Notes: a model not told the origin generated them from the sequence alone. Shown: positions 1 to 9,532, counted from the stretch's first letter. The stretch: DNA of 64,000 bases from Bradyrhizobium paxllaeri (GCF_001693515.2 NZ_CP042968.1:5704001-5768000); one strand, 5' to 3'. A program made the numbers and translations.

Positions 1-525
1 CCATCCGATCCCATGCGATATCAAGTCGACGCCGAGCAGGAATCCGAGCACCCACAGCCCGGTCGTGGGAAATCCCGTGAGAATGATGAAACCGGCCACG
101 ATGCCGAACACGCCGGACAGCAGCATGATCCAGCCCGGATCCCGCCAGCGGCTGACGCCGATCAGGATGCGGACGAAGCCGGAAACCGCCAACACCAGGC
201 CGAGAACATAGGTGAGGATCAGGGCGCTAACGAGCGGCTGGCCGACCAGCACGGCGCCGAAGGCGACGTACAGGATGCCGAGCAGCACCTGCCATACGAA
301 CCCTCCCCAGCCCTTGGTCCAGAACGCATGGACGATTTCGAAAGCGCCCGCGATGATGGCGACCCAGCCGATGAAGATGGTGCTGATGACGGTAACGAGC
401 ATGACGTCGCCGAGAACCAGGAAGCCCGCCACGATCAACGCAAGCCCGAGCAGCACACAGATCCAGAACGGCGGCGCCGGCAGACTGCCGACGCCCGTTC
501 GCGAACTGCTGTCATATGTCGTCAT
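1..525 (-). CDS. HdeD family acid-resistance/stress membrane protein (3' end outside window)
   Basis: The 175 codons visible run off the left edge of the window, so the C-terminus is missing. The protein is almost entirely hydrophobic, with about six membrane segments in hairpins beginning near residue 20 (WICVLLGLALIVAGFLVLG), separated by short loops such as FWTKGWGGF and SRWRDPGW. This spacing and the GWVAIIAGAFEIVHAF segment are typical of HdeD/DUF308 inner-membrane proteins, known for acid-stress protection in enterobacteria; the role here is inferred. The start ATG at 525 follows a GAGG ribosome site. A second ATG five bases upstream leads straight to a stop and is rejected. Confidence 0.8.
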   Translation of the reverse strand, partial: MTTYDSSSRTGVGSLPAPPFWICVLLGLALIVAGFLVLGDVMLVTVISTIFIGWVAIIAGAFEIVHAFWTKGWGGFVWQVLLGILYVAFGAVLVGQPLVSALILTYVLGLVLAVSGFVRILIGVSRWRDPGWIMLLSGVFGIVAGFIILTGFPTTGLWVLGFLLGVDLISHGIGW

Positions 526-566
526 GTCATTTTCCTCACCTCAGGTCTCACCGACCTCGAGTCCCG

Positions 567-908
567 CTATACCCATCGCCATCCGCACCGGCGGCGGCCG
601 CGGTGCCACCAGCAGACCCAACGACGACGACGCCGATGACGGCGATGCCAGTGAGGAGGAGGACGCGACGGCCGTCCAGGTGGTCGTCCCGACGGTCGTC
701 CCGGTGGCCGTCCAGACGGCGGTCCAGGCCGCCGCATTCCAGGATCTTGAGCCTCCAGCTTGAAATCTCCGGCGTTCCTTCCAGGATCCTTCTGCACCGC
801 GAGCGGCGCCGCCTCGGCTAGATCAGGTAGCAGGCTTGCGCCCAAGCCGGCGGCAACGACGCCACCCATCAGGGTCCATAGCGCGGTGCGACGGTCGATT
901 GCATCCAT
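567..908 (-). CDS. Small exported protein with Tat-like signal and Arg/Trp/His-rich tail
   Basis: 113 residues. The N-terminus has a twin-arginine style signal (DRRTALW, then a hydrophobic stretch to about residue 33 and an AEA-A cleavage site). The middle is a run of Pro-Gly-Arg repeats (about residues 60-83, PPGRPSGR type) and the tail from residue 84 is packed with Arg, Trp and His, two Cys included. No catalytic motif is visible. Similar basic, low-complexity exported proteins are frequent in Bradyrhizobium and are often mis-annotated as protamine-like. The ATG follows a GGAGAA ribosome site (AAGGAGAACAACA). Function unknown; envelope or metal/heme binding is only a guess. Confidence 0.6.
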   Translation of the reverse strand: MDAIDRRTALWTLMGGVVAAGLGASLLPDLAEAAPLAVQKDPGRNAGDFKLEAQDPGMRRPGPPSGRPPGRPSGRPPGRPSRPPPHWHRRHRRRRRWVCWWHRGRRRCGWRWV

Positions 909-947
909 TGTTGTTCTCCTTCCTGGAACGCCCCTTTCCTCACATGT

Positions 948-2606
948 TCATGCTGATCCGCCCGACTTCAATCGGCTGCCGGGCGCATCGCTCGGGATCT
1001 CGCCAGGCAAGTAGTTCGGCAGCCGGCCCGCCGGAATGATCGCAAGCAGCGCAAGACCGGCCATGATCAAAAGCCCAATCTTCAGCGCGCGCAGCCGCGC
1101 CTCGGTATTCACGCGCACGGCTTCCTCGACCTGCTGTGGCGTGGCGGTCGTGCCTTCCATCACGCTGCGCAGCCGGTCGTTGCTGACGAAATTGACGTTG
1201 TCGAGATCGACCTGGCTCTGGATCTCCTTTGGCAGCACGGGGTTCGCAGCGATCTGGCTCAGCACGATCGTGCTCAACAGACCGACCAGAAGCGCACCAG
1301 CCAGCGCCGTTCCGACTGCGCTGGCCAGATTTTGCGTGGTGCCCCGCAGCGACCCGACGTCGCCCGCCAGTTCCTTGGGCGACGCCGTAACCAGTACGTT
1401 GAACAGCAACGTCACCAGCGCGCCCTGACCGATGCCGAACAGAATGAGGCCAAACAGCACCGGAACCTCACTCCAGTCGTTGCGCACGACGAAGGCGAGC
1501 CACACCAGACCGACGGTGCAGGCCACGAAGCCGTAGCGGCCGATCTGCCGCGGCGTCAGCCGGTCATAGAGATTGACGACCAGCATGGCGGTGAAAAATA
1601 CCGTCAGGTTGAACGGCATCATCGCAATCGCGGTCGCCAGCGGCGTGCGGCCCTGGACGATCTGGATATAGAGCGGCACCGAGAAATTCAGCGCGGCTTC
1701 CAGCGCGACCACCGCAAACAGTGCGTAGACCGCCGAGCGCTCCTCCCGCGAGTCGATCACCTCGAGCGCCAGTAGCGGCGTTTTTCCCGCCGCCTGGCGG
1801 CGGCGCGTCCACATCAGGAACGCTTGTCCGAGCACGACGCCGAGAACGATGAGGACAGGCGCCGGCGAAAGGCCGAGCAGATTGAACGGCGCATTGGCGG
1901 TCGCCAGCGCAAGGCCCCACCTGTTGAGATTGTTGAAGCCGAAACTGATGAGGACGATCGCCGCCGCGGCCAGCACGACACCGACCATATCGATCTGCAC
2001 GTCCGGGCGGCCATAGTCACGCTTGAGACGGAAGCTCAGCAGGAAGACGATGGCGGAAACGGCAATCAGGATTCCGAATGCCGGCCGCCAGCCGATATAG
2101 GTGCCGAGCACGCCGCCGATGATGAACGCCAGCACGCCGGCGGCCGCCCGCGCCGAACCGAGCGCGCCGACCGCCGTCGCCTGCTGCCGCCCCGTGTAAT
2201 TCTCGGCGATCAGCGCCACCAGCGACGGCACGATAACCGCGCCCGCCGCACCGCAAAGCGCCTGCGCCGTGATCATTAGCGTCGCCGTCGGGCTGAACGT
2301 CATCAATATCTGCGACGCGCAGAACAGGACCACCGCAAAGCGGAACACCTGCAGCGCGCCAAACCGCTGCGCGAGCTTGGCGCCGAGCATGACGAAGCCA
2401 GCGACCAGCATCGAATAGGCCACGATGCCGGTGGCGACGGTGGTCGGCGGAACGCCAAAGCTATTGACCATCCCGCCGAGCGCGACCGGCAGCGAGGCGA
2501 CGTTGAAGGACATGATCATCTGGCCGAGCGCGATTGCAATCATCGGCACCCATGACTCCCGCGCTCCTTCCCGGATTGCTCCGATCGATATCGAGGGCGT
2601 AGCCAT
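948..2606 (-). CDS. MFS transporter, DHA2/EmrB-QacA-like (14 TMS)
   Basis: 552 residues with about 14 membrane segments. Visible landmarks are the first helix after WVPMIAIALGQMIMSFNVASLPVAL, the loop LGAKLAQRFG resembling MFS motif A, and SARAAAGVLAFIIGGVLGTYIGWRPAF, which matches motif C of drug:H+ antiporters (G-rich, then W-R-P/W-F). A soluble stretch of about 75 residues lies before the last helix, as is usual for periplasmic loops in DHA2 proteins. The start at 2606 (MATPSIS) is chosen because GGGAGGA lies just upstream; an open frame continues further upstream without a ribosome site. It follows glutaminase on the same strand with a 76-bp gap, so co-transcription is likely. Substrate unknown. 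Confidence 0.85.
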   Translation of the reverse strand: MATPSISIGAIREGARESWVPMIAIALGQMIMSFNVASLPVALGGMVNSFGVPPTTVATGIVAYSMLVAGFVMLGAKLAQRFGALQVFRFAVVLFCASQILMTFSPTATLMITAQALCGAAGAVIVPSLVALIAENYTGRQQATAVGALGSARAAAGVLAFIIGGVLGTYIGWRPAFGILIAVSAIVFLLSFRLKRDYGRPDVQIDMVGVVLAAAAIVLISFGFNNLNRWGLALATANAPFNLLGLSPAPVLIVLGVVLGQAFLMWTRRRQAAGKTPLLALEVIDSREERSAVYALFAVVALEAALNFSVPLYIQIVQGRTPLATAIAMMPFNLTVFFTAMLVVNLYDRLTPRQIGRYGFVACTVGLVWLAFVVRNDWSEVPVLFGLILFGIGQGALVTLLFNVLVTASPKELAGDVGSLRGTTQNLASAVGTALAGALLVGLLSTIVLSQIAANPVLPKEIQSQVDLDNVNFVSNDRLRSVMEGTTATPQQVEEAVRVNTEARLRALKIGLLIMAGLALLAIIPAGRLPNYLPGEIPSDAPGSRLKSGGSA

Positions 2607-2682
2607 GGTGTGTCCTCCCGAATTGCTCGGTTGTCGGATCGATTGAGCCCTCGGCTCGATCAAGCCATTCTTTGCATCTGGT

Positions 2683-3681
2683 TCAGTTTTCCGGTTGCGA
2701 TACGAACAGATCCATTCCCAGCTGCTGCGACAGGAATTTCGCCGCAAGTTGTCCCTTCACGCTGTTGCCGGCCGCGTCGAGTGGCGGTGCGAAGGTGCCG
2801 AAGCCGCCCTTGCCGGGAGAGACCGCGACGATGCCGCCGCCGATCCCGCTCTTGCCGGGCAGGCCGATGTCGTAAAGCCAGTCACCCGAGGTCTCGTACA
2901 GGCCGGCCGTTATCATCACGGTGAGCGCATAGTGGCAGACAGCAGCGTCCACCACGCGCTGCCGGGTAACGGGATTGACGCCGCCGTCCGCCAGCGTCGC
3001 GCCCATCACGGCCAGATCCCGCGCGCTCACATTCAGCGAGCACTGCCTGGTATAGAGATCGGTCGCCTGCTTGGCGTCGCAATAGATGCGGTCGTAGCTC
3101 TGCAGCAGCCGGGCGATACTGCGGTTGCGATAGTTGGTTTGCGAGGCCGAGGCGTATACCTCTTCATTGAGCGTGAGCTTGCGCCCGGCAAACCGCGACA
3201 ACCCGTCGTGAATGAATTGCCATTGGCCTTCCGCCGTCAGGCCCGGCACCAGGCTCGTCGTCGCAATTGCGCCCGCATTCACCATCGGGTTGGTGCGGCC
3301 GCCGCCCTGCTCGATGGCGGCCAGCGAGTTGAACGGCAGTCCGGTAGCGTTCGCGCCAAGTCTTGCGCGCGCCTCCTCCGGGCCGATCGTCTCGCACACC
3401 AGCGCGAACACGAACGGCTTCGATACGCTCATGATCGAGAATTTATATTCGGTGTCGCCGGCCTCGTAGACGCGCCCGCTGGTGCCGACGACGCAAACGC
3501 CGAACAGCTCTCGCGGAACCCGCGCCAGCGCCGGATAGACCTGAGAGTTGTGGCCCTCTCCATTCGACTTGAAACGCCGGTGCGCATCCGACACCAGTCT
3601 TTGCACCATCTCTGGCTCAGGCAGATGCCCTGTCGAAATGTATGGCCGGCCCGTTGGTTCCGAGATCGAAGGCATGTCCAT
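2683..3681 (-). CDS. glsA: Glutaminase A
   Basis: 332 residues, normal for the serine-dependent glutaminase family (beta-lactamase fold), which hydrolyses L-glutamine to glutamate and ammonia in the cytoplasm. The catalytic SxxK is S85-V86-S87-K88 in FSIMSVSKPF. Other family landmarks are GRTNPMVNAGAI, the Tyr-rich YASASQTNYRNRSIA segment and LPGKSGIGGGIVAV near the C-terminus. The ATG at 3681 is chosen because GGAGGAG precedes it; the open frame extends 45 codons further upstream without support. The MFS gene lies downstream on the same strand and may export or import a related metabolite. In other bacteria glutaminase contributes to acid resistance, which would fit the nearby HdeD-like gene, but that is inference. 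Confidence 0.93.
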   Translation of the reverse strand: MDMPSISEPTGRPYISTGHLPEPEMVQRLVSDAHRRFKSNGEGHNSQVYPALARVPRELFGVCVVGTSGRVYEAGDTEYKFSIMSVSKPFVFALVCETIGPEEARARLGANATGLPFNSLAAIEQGGGRTNPMVNAGAIATTSLVPGLTAEGQWQFIHDGLSRFAGRKLTLNEEVYASASQTNYRNRSIARLLQSYDRIYCDAKQATDLYTRQCSLNVSARDLAVMGATLADGGVNPVTRQRVVDAAVCHYALTVMITAGLYETSGDWLYDIGLPGKSGIGGGIVAVSPGKGGFGTFAPPLDAAGNSVKGQLAAKFLSQQLGMDLFVSQPEN

Positions 3682-4214
3682 CGGACTCCTCCACCCGGCT
3701 CGAGCGATCCTGCTCGCGGATTGTCGAGCCGTTCGGCAACACAAATTACGCGCTGATAAGCGACCATACTCAATCGCTTCAGCCTTCTTGCTGATTGGAT
3801 GCACGGTACCGCCCAAATATATGTTGAGTCAACGACACAACCTGAAAGACGGTTTGCGGCGTGTGGGTTTTGCTACAACACTTTGTGACAAATCGCGTGA
3901 CTATAACGATGCGGCGACGCTGCGCACGCGGGAACCGTTCGCCGAATTAGCCGCGAATTTGACTACAGACATCGCCAGAGTGCGATCAGCGAACCGTGAT
4001 CCGTTCGTTTCCGAGTTGTGATACCGTGGCGCCCGTGCCGCACGGCCGCTGCTCATTCCGCGGCTCTCCGGGATGATCCCGCAGCCGTCGACATTTGCCA
4101 TCGCTGCTGACGCAACGGAAGCCCTCCGCTGCGACCGTTATGCTTTGAGGAGTGTCGATCCATCGCGCCCGCGCGGCCTACATCATGTCCATTATCGAGT
4201 TGGAGGATACGGAG
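3682..4214. other. Intergenic region between divergent glsA and the DUF1269 gene
   Basis: About 530 bases without a convincing gene. Short open frames on both strands lack ribosome sites and resemble no family. The part near 3770-3960 is visibly richer in A and T than its surroundings, as expected of a divergent promoter region, but no sigma-factor motif was clear enough to call. Confidence 0.5.
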
Positions 4215-4736
4215 ATGTCAGATCTAGTCGCGATCGTCTATCCATCCGAGGCAAAGGCTGAAGAGGTACGGCAGCGTCTGTTCAAGCTGCAGAAGGAATA
4301 TCTAATCACGATCAGCGATGCCGTGATCGCGGTGAAGACCGAAGCCGGCCCCATCAAGCTGAACCAGCTTGTCAATACGACAGCGATCGGCGCCGCATCG
4401 GGCAGCTTCTGGGGGTTGCTGATCGGGCTGATCTTCCTCAATCCCATTCTTGGTGTTGCCTTGGGCGCGGCTTCGGGAGCGCTCGGCGGCGCTCTGTCGG
4501 ATTACGGCATCAATGACGCCTTCATGAAGGATCTCTCCAAGAGCATGCAGCCCGGCAATGCCGCACTGTTCGTGCTCATCAAGAATATGACGCCCGACAA
4601 GGTGCTGCGGGAGATCAAGGACGCGGGAGGCACCGTGCTCAAGACATCCCTTGACGACAGCAAGGAACAGCAACTTCGCGACGCACTGGCGAAGACGAGC
4701 ACCGACCAGGCCACGCCCAAAACAGACGCCGCTTAA
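4215..4736 (+). CDS. DUF1269 domain-containing membrane protein
   Basis: 173 residues. The N-terminal 30 residues (SDLVAIVYPSEAKAEEVRQRLFKLQKEYLI) match the opening strand-helix of DUF1269 proteins, followed by a Gly/Ala-rich hydrophobic hairpin (about residues 62-97, ASGSFWGLLIGLIF then ALGAASGALGGALSDYGI) and a soluble domain (NAALFVLIKNMTPDKVL). Start at 4215 is chosen because GGAGGATACGGAG lies directly before it; an in-frame ATG 21 codons upstream is less supported. Family members are annotated as stress-associated membrane proteins with no proven biochemical role. A 36-bp gap separates it from the phosphoesterase gene downstream. Confidence 0.82.
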   Translation: MSDLVAIVYPSEAKAEEVRQRLFKLQKEYLITISDAVIAVKTEAGPIKLNQLVNTTAIGAASGSFWGLLIGLIFLNPILGVALGAASGALGGALSDYGINDAFMKDLSKSMQPGNAALFVLIKNMTPDKVLREIKDAGGTVLKTSLDDSKEQQLRDALAKTSTDQATPKTDAA

Positions 4737-4772
4737 GCGGAGAAACCGAAGCCCACCAGCCCCGGGACAGGC

Positions 4773-6524
4773 ATGCTGATCGATCCGCGCCACGGCGATA
4801 TCGAGGACGATGCCGCCAGTCCCGGGCAGCGGTCCCTGCTCGCCATCGCCGGCAGCCTGCTGGTCGAAATCAGTTTGCCGAAGCTGTTGTTTGCGTGGAC
4901 GGTGTTGCTGCTGTTGCCGGCCGTGCTGCTGGGCCTCGCGCCATTGCTGGTCTCCGCCTGGCTCTCAACCCTGACGGAGAAGATCGCCACGCTGACCGGG
5001 ATCGGCACGGCCCTCGCCTTGCTCGCGATTGCCGCGGTGGGATGGATCGGATGGCGACCACTGTTCCGGATCGCCGAAAATAATTTCTGGTCGCTCAACG
5101 CGCTCGCCGTGCAGCCCGGCTACGCCTTCACCCGCGAAGCGCTGCGCCACCTGACGGAACGGATCTGGGGCAGGACGCTGACCGTCGCCGGCCGGGCGAG
5201 GCTGCGCAGCGTCAATTCGGTTGGCGCCGCCATCGTGCTGTCCACATGCGCAGTGCTGACTGCGATGCTGGCCTGGCCCGCCTCGCGCTGGACGGGCGGC
5301 TGGAGCGATCTGGTCGTGCTGCACCGTCTCGTCGTGCCGACGCTGGCAAATGCGATCCTGCTGGTGTCCGGATATCTGGCGGTCGCTTCGCTGATGTGGG
5401 GATTTGCTGATGCCAGCATGTCCCAGCCCGTCGACCTTGCCGCATTCGATAGCGCCTCGTCCGGACGGCGGACCTGGCGCGTTGCGCATCTATCGGATCT
5501 GCATGTGATTGGCGATCGATACGGCTTTCGCATCGAAAGCGGACGGGCGGGCCCGCGCGGCAATAACCGGCTCGACCGGGTCCTGGCGGACCTCGCCGCC
5601 ATTCACGCGGCCGATCCGCTCGACCACATTCTCCTTACCGGCGATATGACCGACGCGGGCCGCGCCAGCGAATGGGCCGCATTCCTCGACGCCATGGCCC
5701 GTCATCCGGAACTCGTCGCGCGCACGATCATGTTGCCGGGCAATCACGACGTCAACATCGTCGACCGCGCCAATCCGGCCCGGCTCGACCTACCGTTCAG
5801 CCCGAACAAGCGGTTACGGCAGATCCGCGTGCTGTCAGCTATGGCGGCCATGCAAGGCGATCGCGTGCGGGTAGTCGATCCCTTGGGAAAACCGACCGTA
5901 ACGCTGAGTGATGCGCTCGCGCCGAAGCGCGATGCGATCGTGGCGCTTGCGGACCACGGCGGCCTGCGCCGTGCCGCAGCCCTGCACGGCCTGTTCGACG
6001 ACCAGTTTCCGATGATCGTCCCGCCCGAGACGGAAGACGGCCTCGGAATAGCCATCCTGAACTCCAACGCAGAGACCCATTTTTCCTTCACCAATGCGCT
6101 CGGGCTGGTGTCGGTCGAACAGACGCACCGCCTCGAGGCAGCGATCCGGCATTATCCGGCAGCACGCTGGATCGTCGCATTGCATCACCACGTCGTGGAG
6201 TATCCCATGCCGGTGAAAGCATTCTCCGAACGCATCGGAACGGCCTTGATCAACGGTAGCTGGTTCGTGCGCAGGCTGGACGCCCTGGCCGGTCGCGCCG
6301 TGGTGATGCACGGTCACCGCCACATCGACTGGATCGGCACCTGCGGTTCGCTGAAAATCATCTCCGCGCCTTCGCCGGTGATGAACGCGGCCGATGATGC
6401 GGCCACGCATTTCTATATTCACACGCTGGCAGCCGGCCCGGATGGACGACTTGATCTGGCGCCGCCGCAGCGCGTGGAGATTGCTGGCGAGAAGAACGCC
6501 CAGGCACACGCCACGACGTGCTAG
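4773..6524 (+). CDS. Membrane-anchored calcineurin-like metallophosphoesterase
   Basis: 583 residues. The N-terminal 215 residues hold about four membrane segments (around 38-62, 72-95, 150-168, 185-210). The cytoplasmic catalytic domain shows the complete metallophosphoesterase signature in order: HLSDLHV (D-x-H) near residue 243, TGDMTD (GDxxD), PGNHD (GNHD), a histidine in VALHHHVVEY and MHGHRHIDW (GHxH). It should bind two divalent metals and cleave a phosphomono- or diester; the substrate is unknown. It probably shares a transcript with the DUF1269 gene 36 bases upstream. The ATG follows GGGACAGG. Confidence 0.85.
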   Translation: MLIDPRHGDIEDDAASPGQRSLLAIAGSLLVEISLPKLLFAWTVLLLLPAVLLGLAPLLVSAWLSTLTEKIATLTGIGTALALLAIAAVGWIGWRPLFRIAENNFWSLNALAVQPGYAFTREALRHLTERIWGRTLTVAGRARLRSVNSVGAAIVLSTCAVLTAMLAWPASRWTGGWSDLVVLHRLVVPTLANAILLVSGYLAVASLMWGFADASMSQPVDLAAFDSASSGRRTWRVAHLSDLHVIGDRYGFRIESGRAGPRGNNRLDRVLADLAAIHAADPLDHILLTGDMTDAGRASEWAAFLDAMARHPELVARTIMLPGNHDVNIVDRANPARLDLPFSPNKRLRQIRVLSAMAAMQGDRVRVVDPLGKPTVTLSDALAPKRDAIVALADHGGLRRAAALHGLFDDQFPMIVPPETEDGLGIAILNSNAETHFSFTNALGLVSVEQTHRLEAAIRHYPAARWIVALHHHVVEYPMPVKAFSERIGTALINGSWFVRRLDALAGRAVVMHGHRHIDWIGTCGSLKIISAPSPVMNAADDAATHFYIHTLAAGPDGRLDLAPPQRVEIAGEKNAQAHATTC

Positions 6525-6795
6525 CTGCTCCGCTGGGCCATCGACAAAATGCGCTCGGCGCCGTCATTGACGCACCATCCGCCGAACAGCATGCCACAAA
6601 CGGCGAAATACGCCTGATTGCTCCATTCAACGGACGGCAAGCGGCGTTCGAGCGGTAGCGACCCAGATCGAGCACGAAACCTTCAGCGACAGCCTCGCGG
6701 GCACGTCGCGATGGAGCGAGCCTACGTGCCCGAGGGTAATCCGAACCCGCACGAGTCCGACGCGGTGCGTTTGACTCGAACGCGTCCGGAAAAGA

Positions 6796-7095
6796 CTAGA
6801 TTCCGCCGCGGCACATTTCCCGATACCGTCGGCAGTTTCCCTGGCCCCGTTCGCCAAGCTCATCCTTGAAGAGGCACTGCTGGCGCAACTGCGCGCAAAT
6901 CTGGCGCGCTGATACACGCTCGAATGACGCGCGCGGCTCCTGACACGCTTCGCGGAATCTGCGGCAATGGCCTTGACCGCGCTCGCCGAGCGCGTTCTTC
7001 ATTTCGCAGGTGCGCTGCAATTCCCTGCAGTTCTGCGCGAACACAACGTCGGTCAATCCAACTAGCAAAAATATCGCTACCGAAAATGCACGCAT
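6796..7095 (-). CDS. Small secreted protein with two twin-Cx6C repeats
   Basis: 99 residues. A cleavable signal peptide (MRAFSVAIFLLVGLTDVVFA, 20 residues) precedes two copies of one module. Cysteines fall at 23, 30, 44, 51 and again at 67, 74, 88, 95, so each unit is C-x6-C-x13-C-x6-C with identical spacing, and both contain GERGQG followed by a CRRF/YRE helix. This looks like a disulfide-locked helical hairpin repeated in tandem. It matches no family that I can name. The ATG at 7095 follows GAGGAG nine bases upstream; an in-frame GTG further upstream has no such site. Confidence 0.7.
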   Translation of the reverse strand: MRAFSVAIFLLVGLTDVVFAQNCRELQRTCEMKNALGERGQGHCRRFREACQEPRASFERVSARQICAQLRQQCLFKDELGERGQGNCRRYREMCRGGI

Positions 7096-7483
7096 GGCTT
7101 TCACTCCTCGCGTTATCACTTTTGCTAAATACTGGACCCTGAAATTCTCCCGACCACGAATATGTCAAGTGGATGCCGGGAAGAGTTCGGTTTTTTGCGC
7201 ACCAGCACGTAAATCGCGAACACGACTTACCTCCTTTGCACATCCACGTCCTTACCACGTCGACGCGCATGGACGCTGTGAACCCAATCACAGGTAGTAT
7301 GGCTGGAATGCTGACCAGATCCAGTCGTGGCACGCATGAAGCGACGGTCGCTGAGGGAAGCGCCGAAAATGTTGTGCGAGCGCTGCGATATTCTCACAAG
7401 ATAAAGCAGCCTCAGCTCGAAGTTGACTGAGGCAGGAGGTTTCGGTCACCACAAATTGACCGCCCCAAATGGAAAGGCGATCG
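7096..7483. other. Intergenic region, no gene supported
   Basis: About 390 bases between two minus-strand genes. On the minus strand a TTGACA hexamer (plus positions 7163-7168) lies about 70 bases upstream of the Cys-rich protein and could be a -35 box, but no good -10 hexamer sits at the right distance. A plus-strand open frame ending at 7430 has no ribosome site and no recognisable sequence, so it is not called. Confidence 0.4.
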
Positions 7484-7981
7484 TCAATTTCGCCGATCGC
7501 GATCCGTGAGTGTTCCCGTAGAAGACGAAGGGCGAGGCGCCGACGATGACTGCGCCCTGGGTTGCGGCGTGCTGGGCTGCGGGGTGGACGCCGCCTGCGG
7601 GGCCGGCGCCGGTGACGAAGGCGCCAGCGACATCTTCTGTCTGATGTCCTCCTGGACAGCGCGCAGTGCCGCAACGTTCTGGGCGATCTGTTCCTGCTTG
7701 TTAGCGAGTTGTTCTACGCTGCGCCGCACGGCATCGAGATTGGACGCCAAGGGCTCAAGCTGCACCGGGCCAGCGGAAGTTGCTGCCACGGCCGGGGACT
7801 TCGTCGTCGAAGTGGGTAACAACCAGGCCAGCGCTGGAGCCCGGGCCACCGCCATCTCCTTTGCTGCATCACCATAGGACTGCCAGCCGAGCGTCGCGCC
7901 GACACCGATGAGAACCGTAATGGAAAACCGGATAAGGCTGCGGACTATTCGCCTGCCGATCGACGGCCGACCGCTCGTCAT
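7484..7981 (-). CDS. Hypothetical protein with one TM segment and a coiled coil
   Basis: 165 residues. A basic start (GRRIVRSLIRF) leads into a single membrane helix (about residues 17-33), a short periplasmic linker, a predicted coiled coil (about 77-115, LDAVRRSVEQLANKQEQIAQNVAALRAVQEDI) and a Pro/Ser/Ala-rich disordered tail. It resembles small anchored coiled-coil proteins common in Bradyrhizobium, with no known function. The start at 7981 is chosen because of a strong GGGGAGGGG ribosome site; the frame stays open 58 codons further upstream without one. Confidence 0.6.
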   Translation of the reverse strand: MTSGRPSIGRRIVRSLIRFSITVLIGVGATLGWQSYGDAAKEMAVARAPALAWLLPTSTTKSPAVAATSAGPVQLEPLASNLDAVRRSVEQLANKQEQIAQNVAALRAVQEDIRQKMSLAPSSPAPAPQAASTPQPSTPQPRAQSSSAPRPSSSTGTLTDRDRRN

Positions 7982-8326
7982 CGGCCCCTCCCCGAAGCGG
8001 TAGGAATGAGAAGAATCGACCGACGGCTTCGTACGCCGTCCACCCATGCGCCGATCGGATCGGACGTCCAGATCGCGCGCAAGCCCGCCCGACGAGATTT
8101 CCTCGGCGCGCGGCCACTGCTGCTCCGCGAGTGGTGGACTTTGCGAGTATAACATCTGGTAACTCCACCCAGCGGTTCTTCTTGTTGACGGAAGAGGCCA
8201 ACCTGGTTTGACAGAAGCGAGGCGGGAGCGCAGCAGTCCTGGGGCGATTGTGAGATCGTCGCACGATAAGAGGATCGAGTTGTTTGAACTCGGTGGACGT
8301 CAACCGTCCGCCCGGCTCATTGCGTC
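7982..8326. other. Intergenic region, no gene supported
   Basis: About 345 bases between two minus-strand genes. No open frame with a ribosome site, no strong hairpin and no recognisable RNA was found. Confidence 0.4.
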
Positions 8327-9361
8327 CTAGAGCTTGCCCGGCTTCGTCTGATCCGGTCCGCCGAACAGATCGACGACCCAGCGGCTTGACGGATGCGTGG
8401 CGCAGAAGGTCAGAATGGCCAGCGCGATCGGCACGCCGATGAAGGTGCCGAACAGGCCCCACAGAAACGTCCAGAAGAAGATCGCGAACAGCACGACAAC
8501 AGGTGAAATCGACAACATGGAGCCGGCTACCCGCGGCTCGATGTAGCTGCCGACCGCGAACTGGATGATGTTCAGGCAGACGAAGACGCCGAGCACCGCC
8601 GGCCAGCTCTCGAACTGCGTCATCGCCAGCAGGGTCGGAAACAGCGTCGCGACGAACGGGCCGATGAACGGGATGTAGTTGAGCACGAAGGCAATCACGC
8701 CCCACTCCAATGCGAACGGCAATCCGGTCACCCACGCAAATGCGCCGACCAGCAGGCCGGTGATCGCGCTCATCTTCGTCCGTACCAGCAGGTACCTTCG
8801 GAATTTCGCCGCCGTCGCTGCGCTGCCGTCGAGCAGCACGCGGGCTGCGGTCTTGTTCTCCAACCGCTCTACATTCCGCCTTATGTTCTCGACTTCGAGA
8901 AGCCCGAGCATGACGTAAACCAGCGCGATCACCCAGAAGGTGAGCGTGGTATTGACGCGGGTCGTCACCTGCTGCGTCGCGCGTAGCAGCCAGCCGACGT
9001 TGAAATGTTCGGCCCAGAGCCCGGCGACCGAGATGCCGTGGCCGTCGAGCCATGTCACCACCGCCGAATAGAGGGCCTGGTAGCGCGGCAGATCGTTGAT
9101 CAGCGATCGGCCGACGCGGCCAAACCCCCAGGCCGCGAGCGAAGCAACGCCGAGACAGACCGCAACCGTCGCAACGACCGTGATCGCGAGCGCGATAAGC
9201 CTCGGCATCCAGGACTGCAACCACTTCTGGACCGGCCACACGATCGCGATGATGAACAGGGCCGCCGCAAGCGGCGCGAACACCTTGCTCAACTGGGCCA
9301 GTGCCGCTGTGACCAGCACTGCCGCGATGAGTCCCGTGGTGGTCTTCAGTCCGAAGCCCAT
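8327..9361 (-). CDS. AI-2E family transporter (PerM/TqsA-like permease)
   Basis: 344 residues, typical for the family. Membrane segments cluster at the N-terminus (about 10-40 and 55-83) and in the C-terminal half. The soluble middle portion and the signature stretch WGVIAFVLNYIPFIGPFVATLFPTLLA followed by GSYIEPRVAGSMLSISPVVVLFAIFFW and GLFGTFIGVPIALAIL are diagnostic of AI-2E/PerM proteins. Family members have been linked to export of small molecules or to Na+/H+ antiport; the cargo here is unknown. The ATG follows AAGGAA. Confidence 0.88.
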   Translation of the reverse strand: MGFGLKTTTGLIAAVLVTAALAQLSKVFAPLAAALFIIAIVWPVQKWLQSWMPRLIALAITVVATVAVCLGVASLAAWGFGRVGRSLINDLPRYQALYSAVVTWLDGHGISVAGLWAEHFNVGWLLRATQQVTTRVNTTLTFWVIALVYVMLGLLEVENIRRNVERLENKTAARVLLDGSAATAAKFRRYLLVRTKMSAITGLLVGAFAWVTGLPFALEWGVIAFVLNYIPFIGPFVATLFPTLLAMTQFESWPAVLGVFVCLNIIQFAVGSYIEPRVAGSMLSISPVVVLFAIFFWTFLWGLFGTFIGVPIALAILTFCATHPSSRWVVDLFGGPDQTKPGKL

Positions 9362-9532
9362 GTTGGGTTCCTTCGACCTCTAGCCAACCCAAGATTGTCA
9401 GCCGCAGTGAACGGCGGCAAGAGCGACGACGCCTCCGCATACAACCGTGATCGCGGTCACGTACGGCAAGGCGGACCTGACTTAGCGTCCCGGCAGCAAA
9501 CCTCGCAACGAGGTCCGCCCGAGGAGGCAGCC

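Noticed and set aside
3901..4101. Minus-strand frame of 66 codons in the glsA upstream region
   Set aside because: No ribosome site, no family, and it lies in a probable divergent promoter region.
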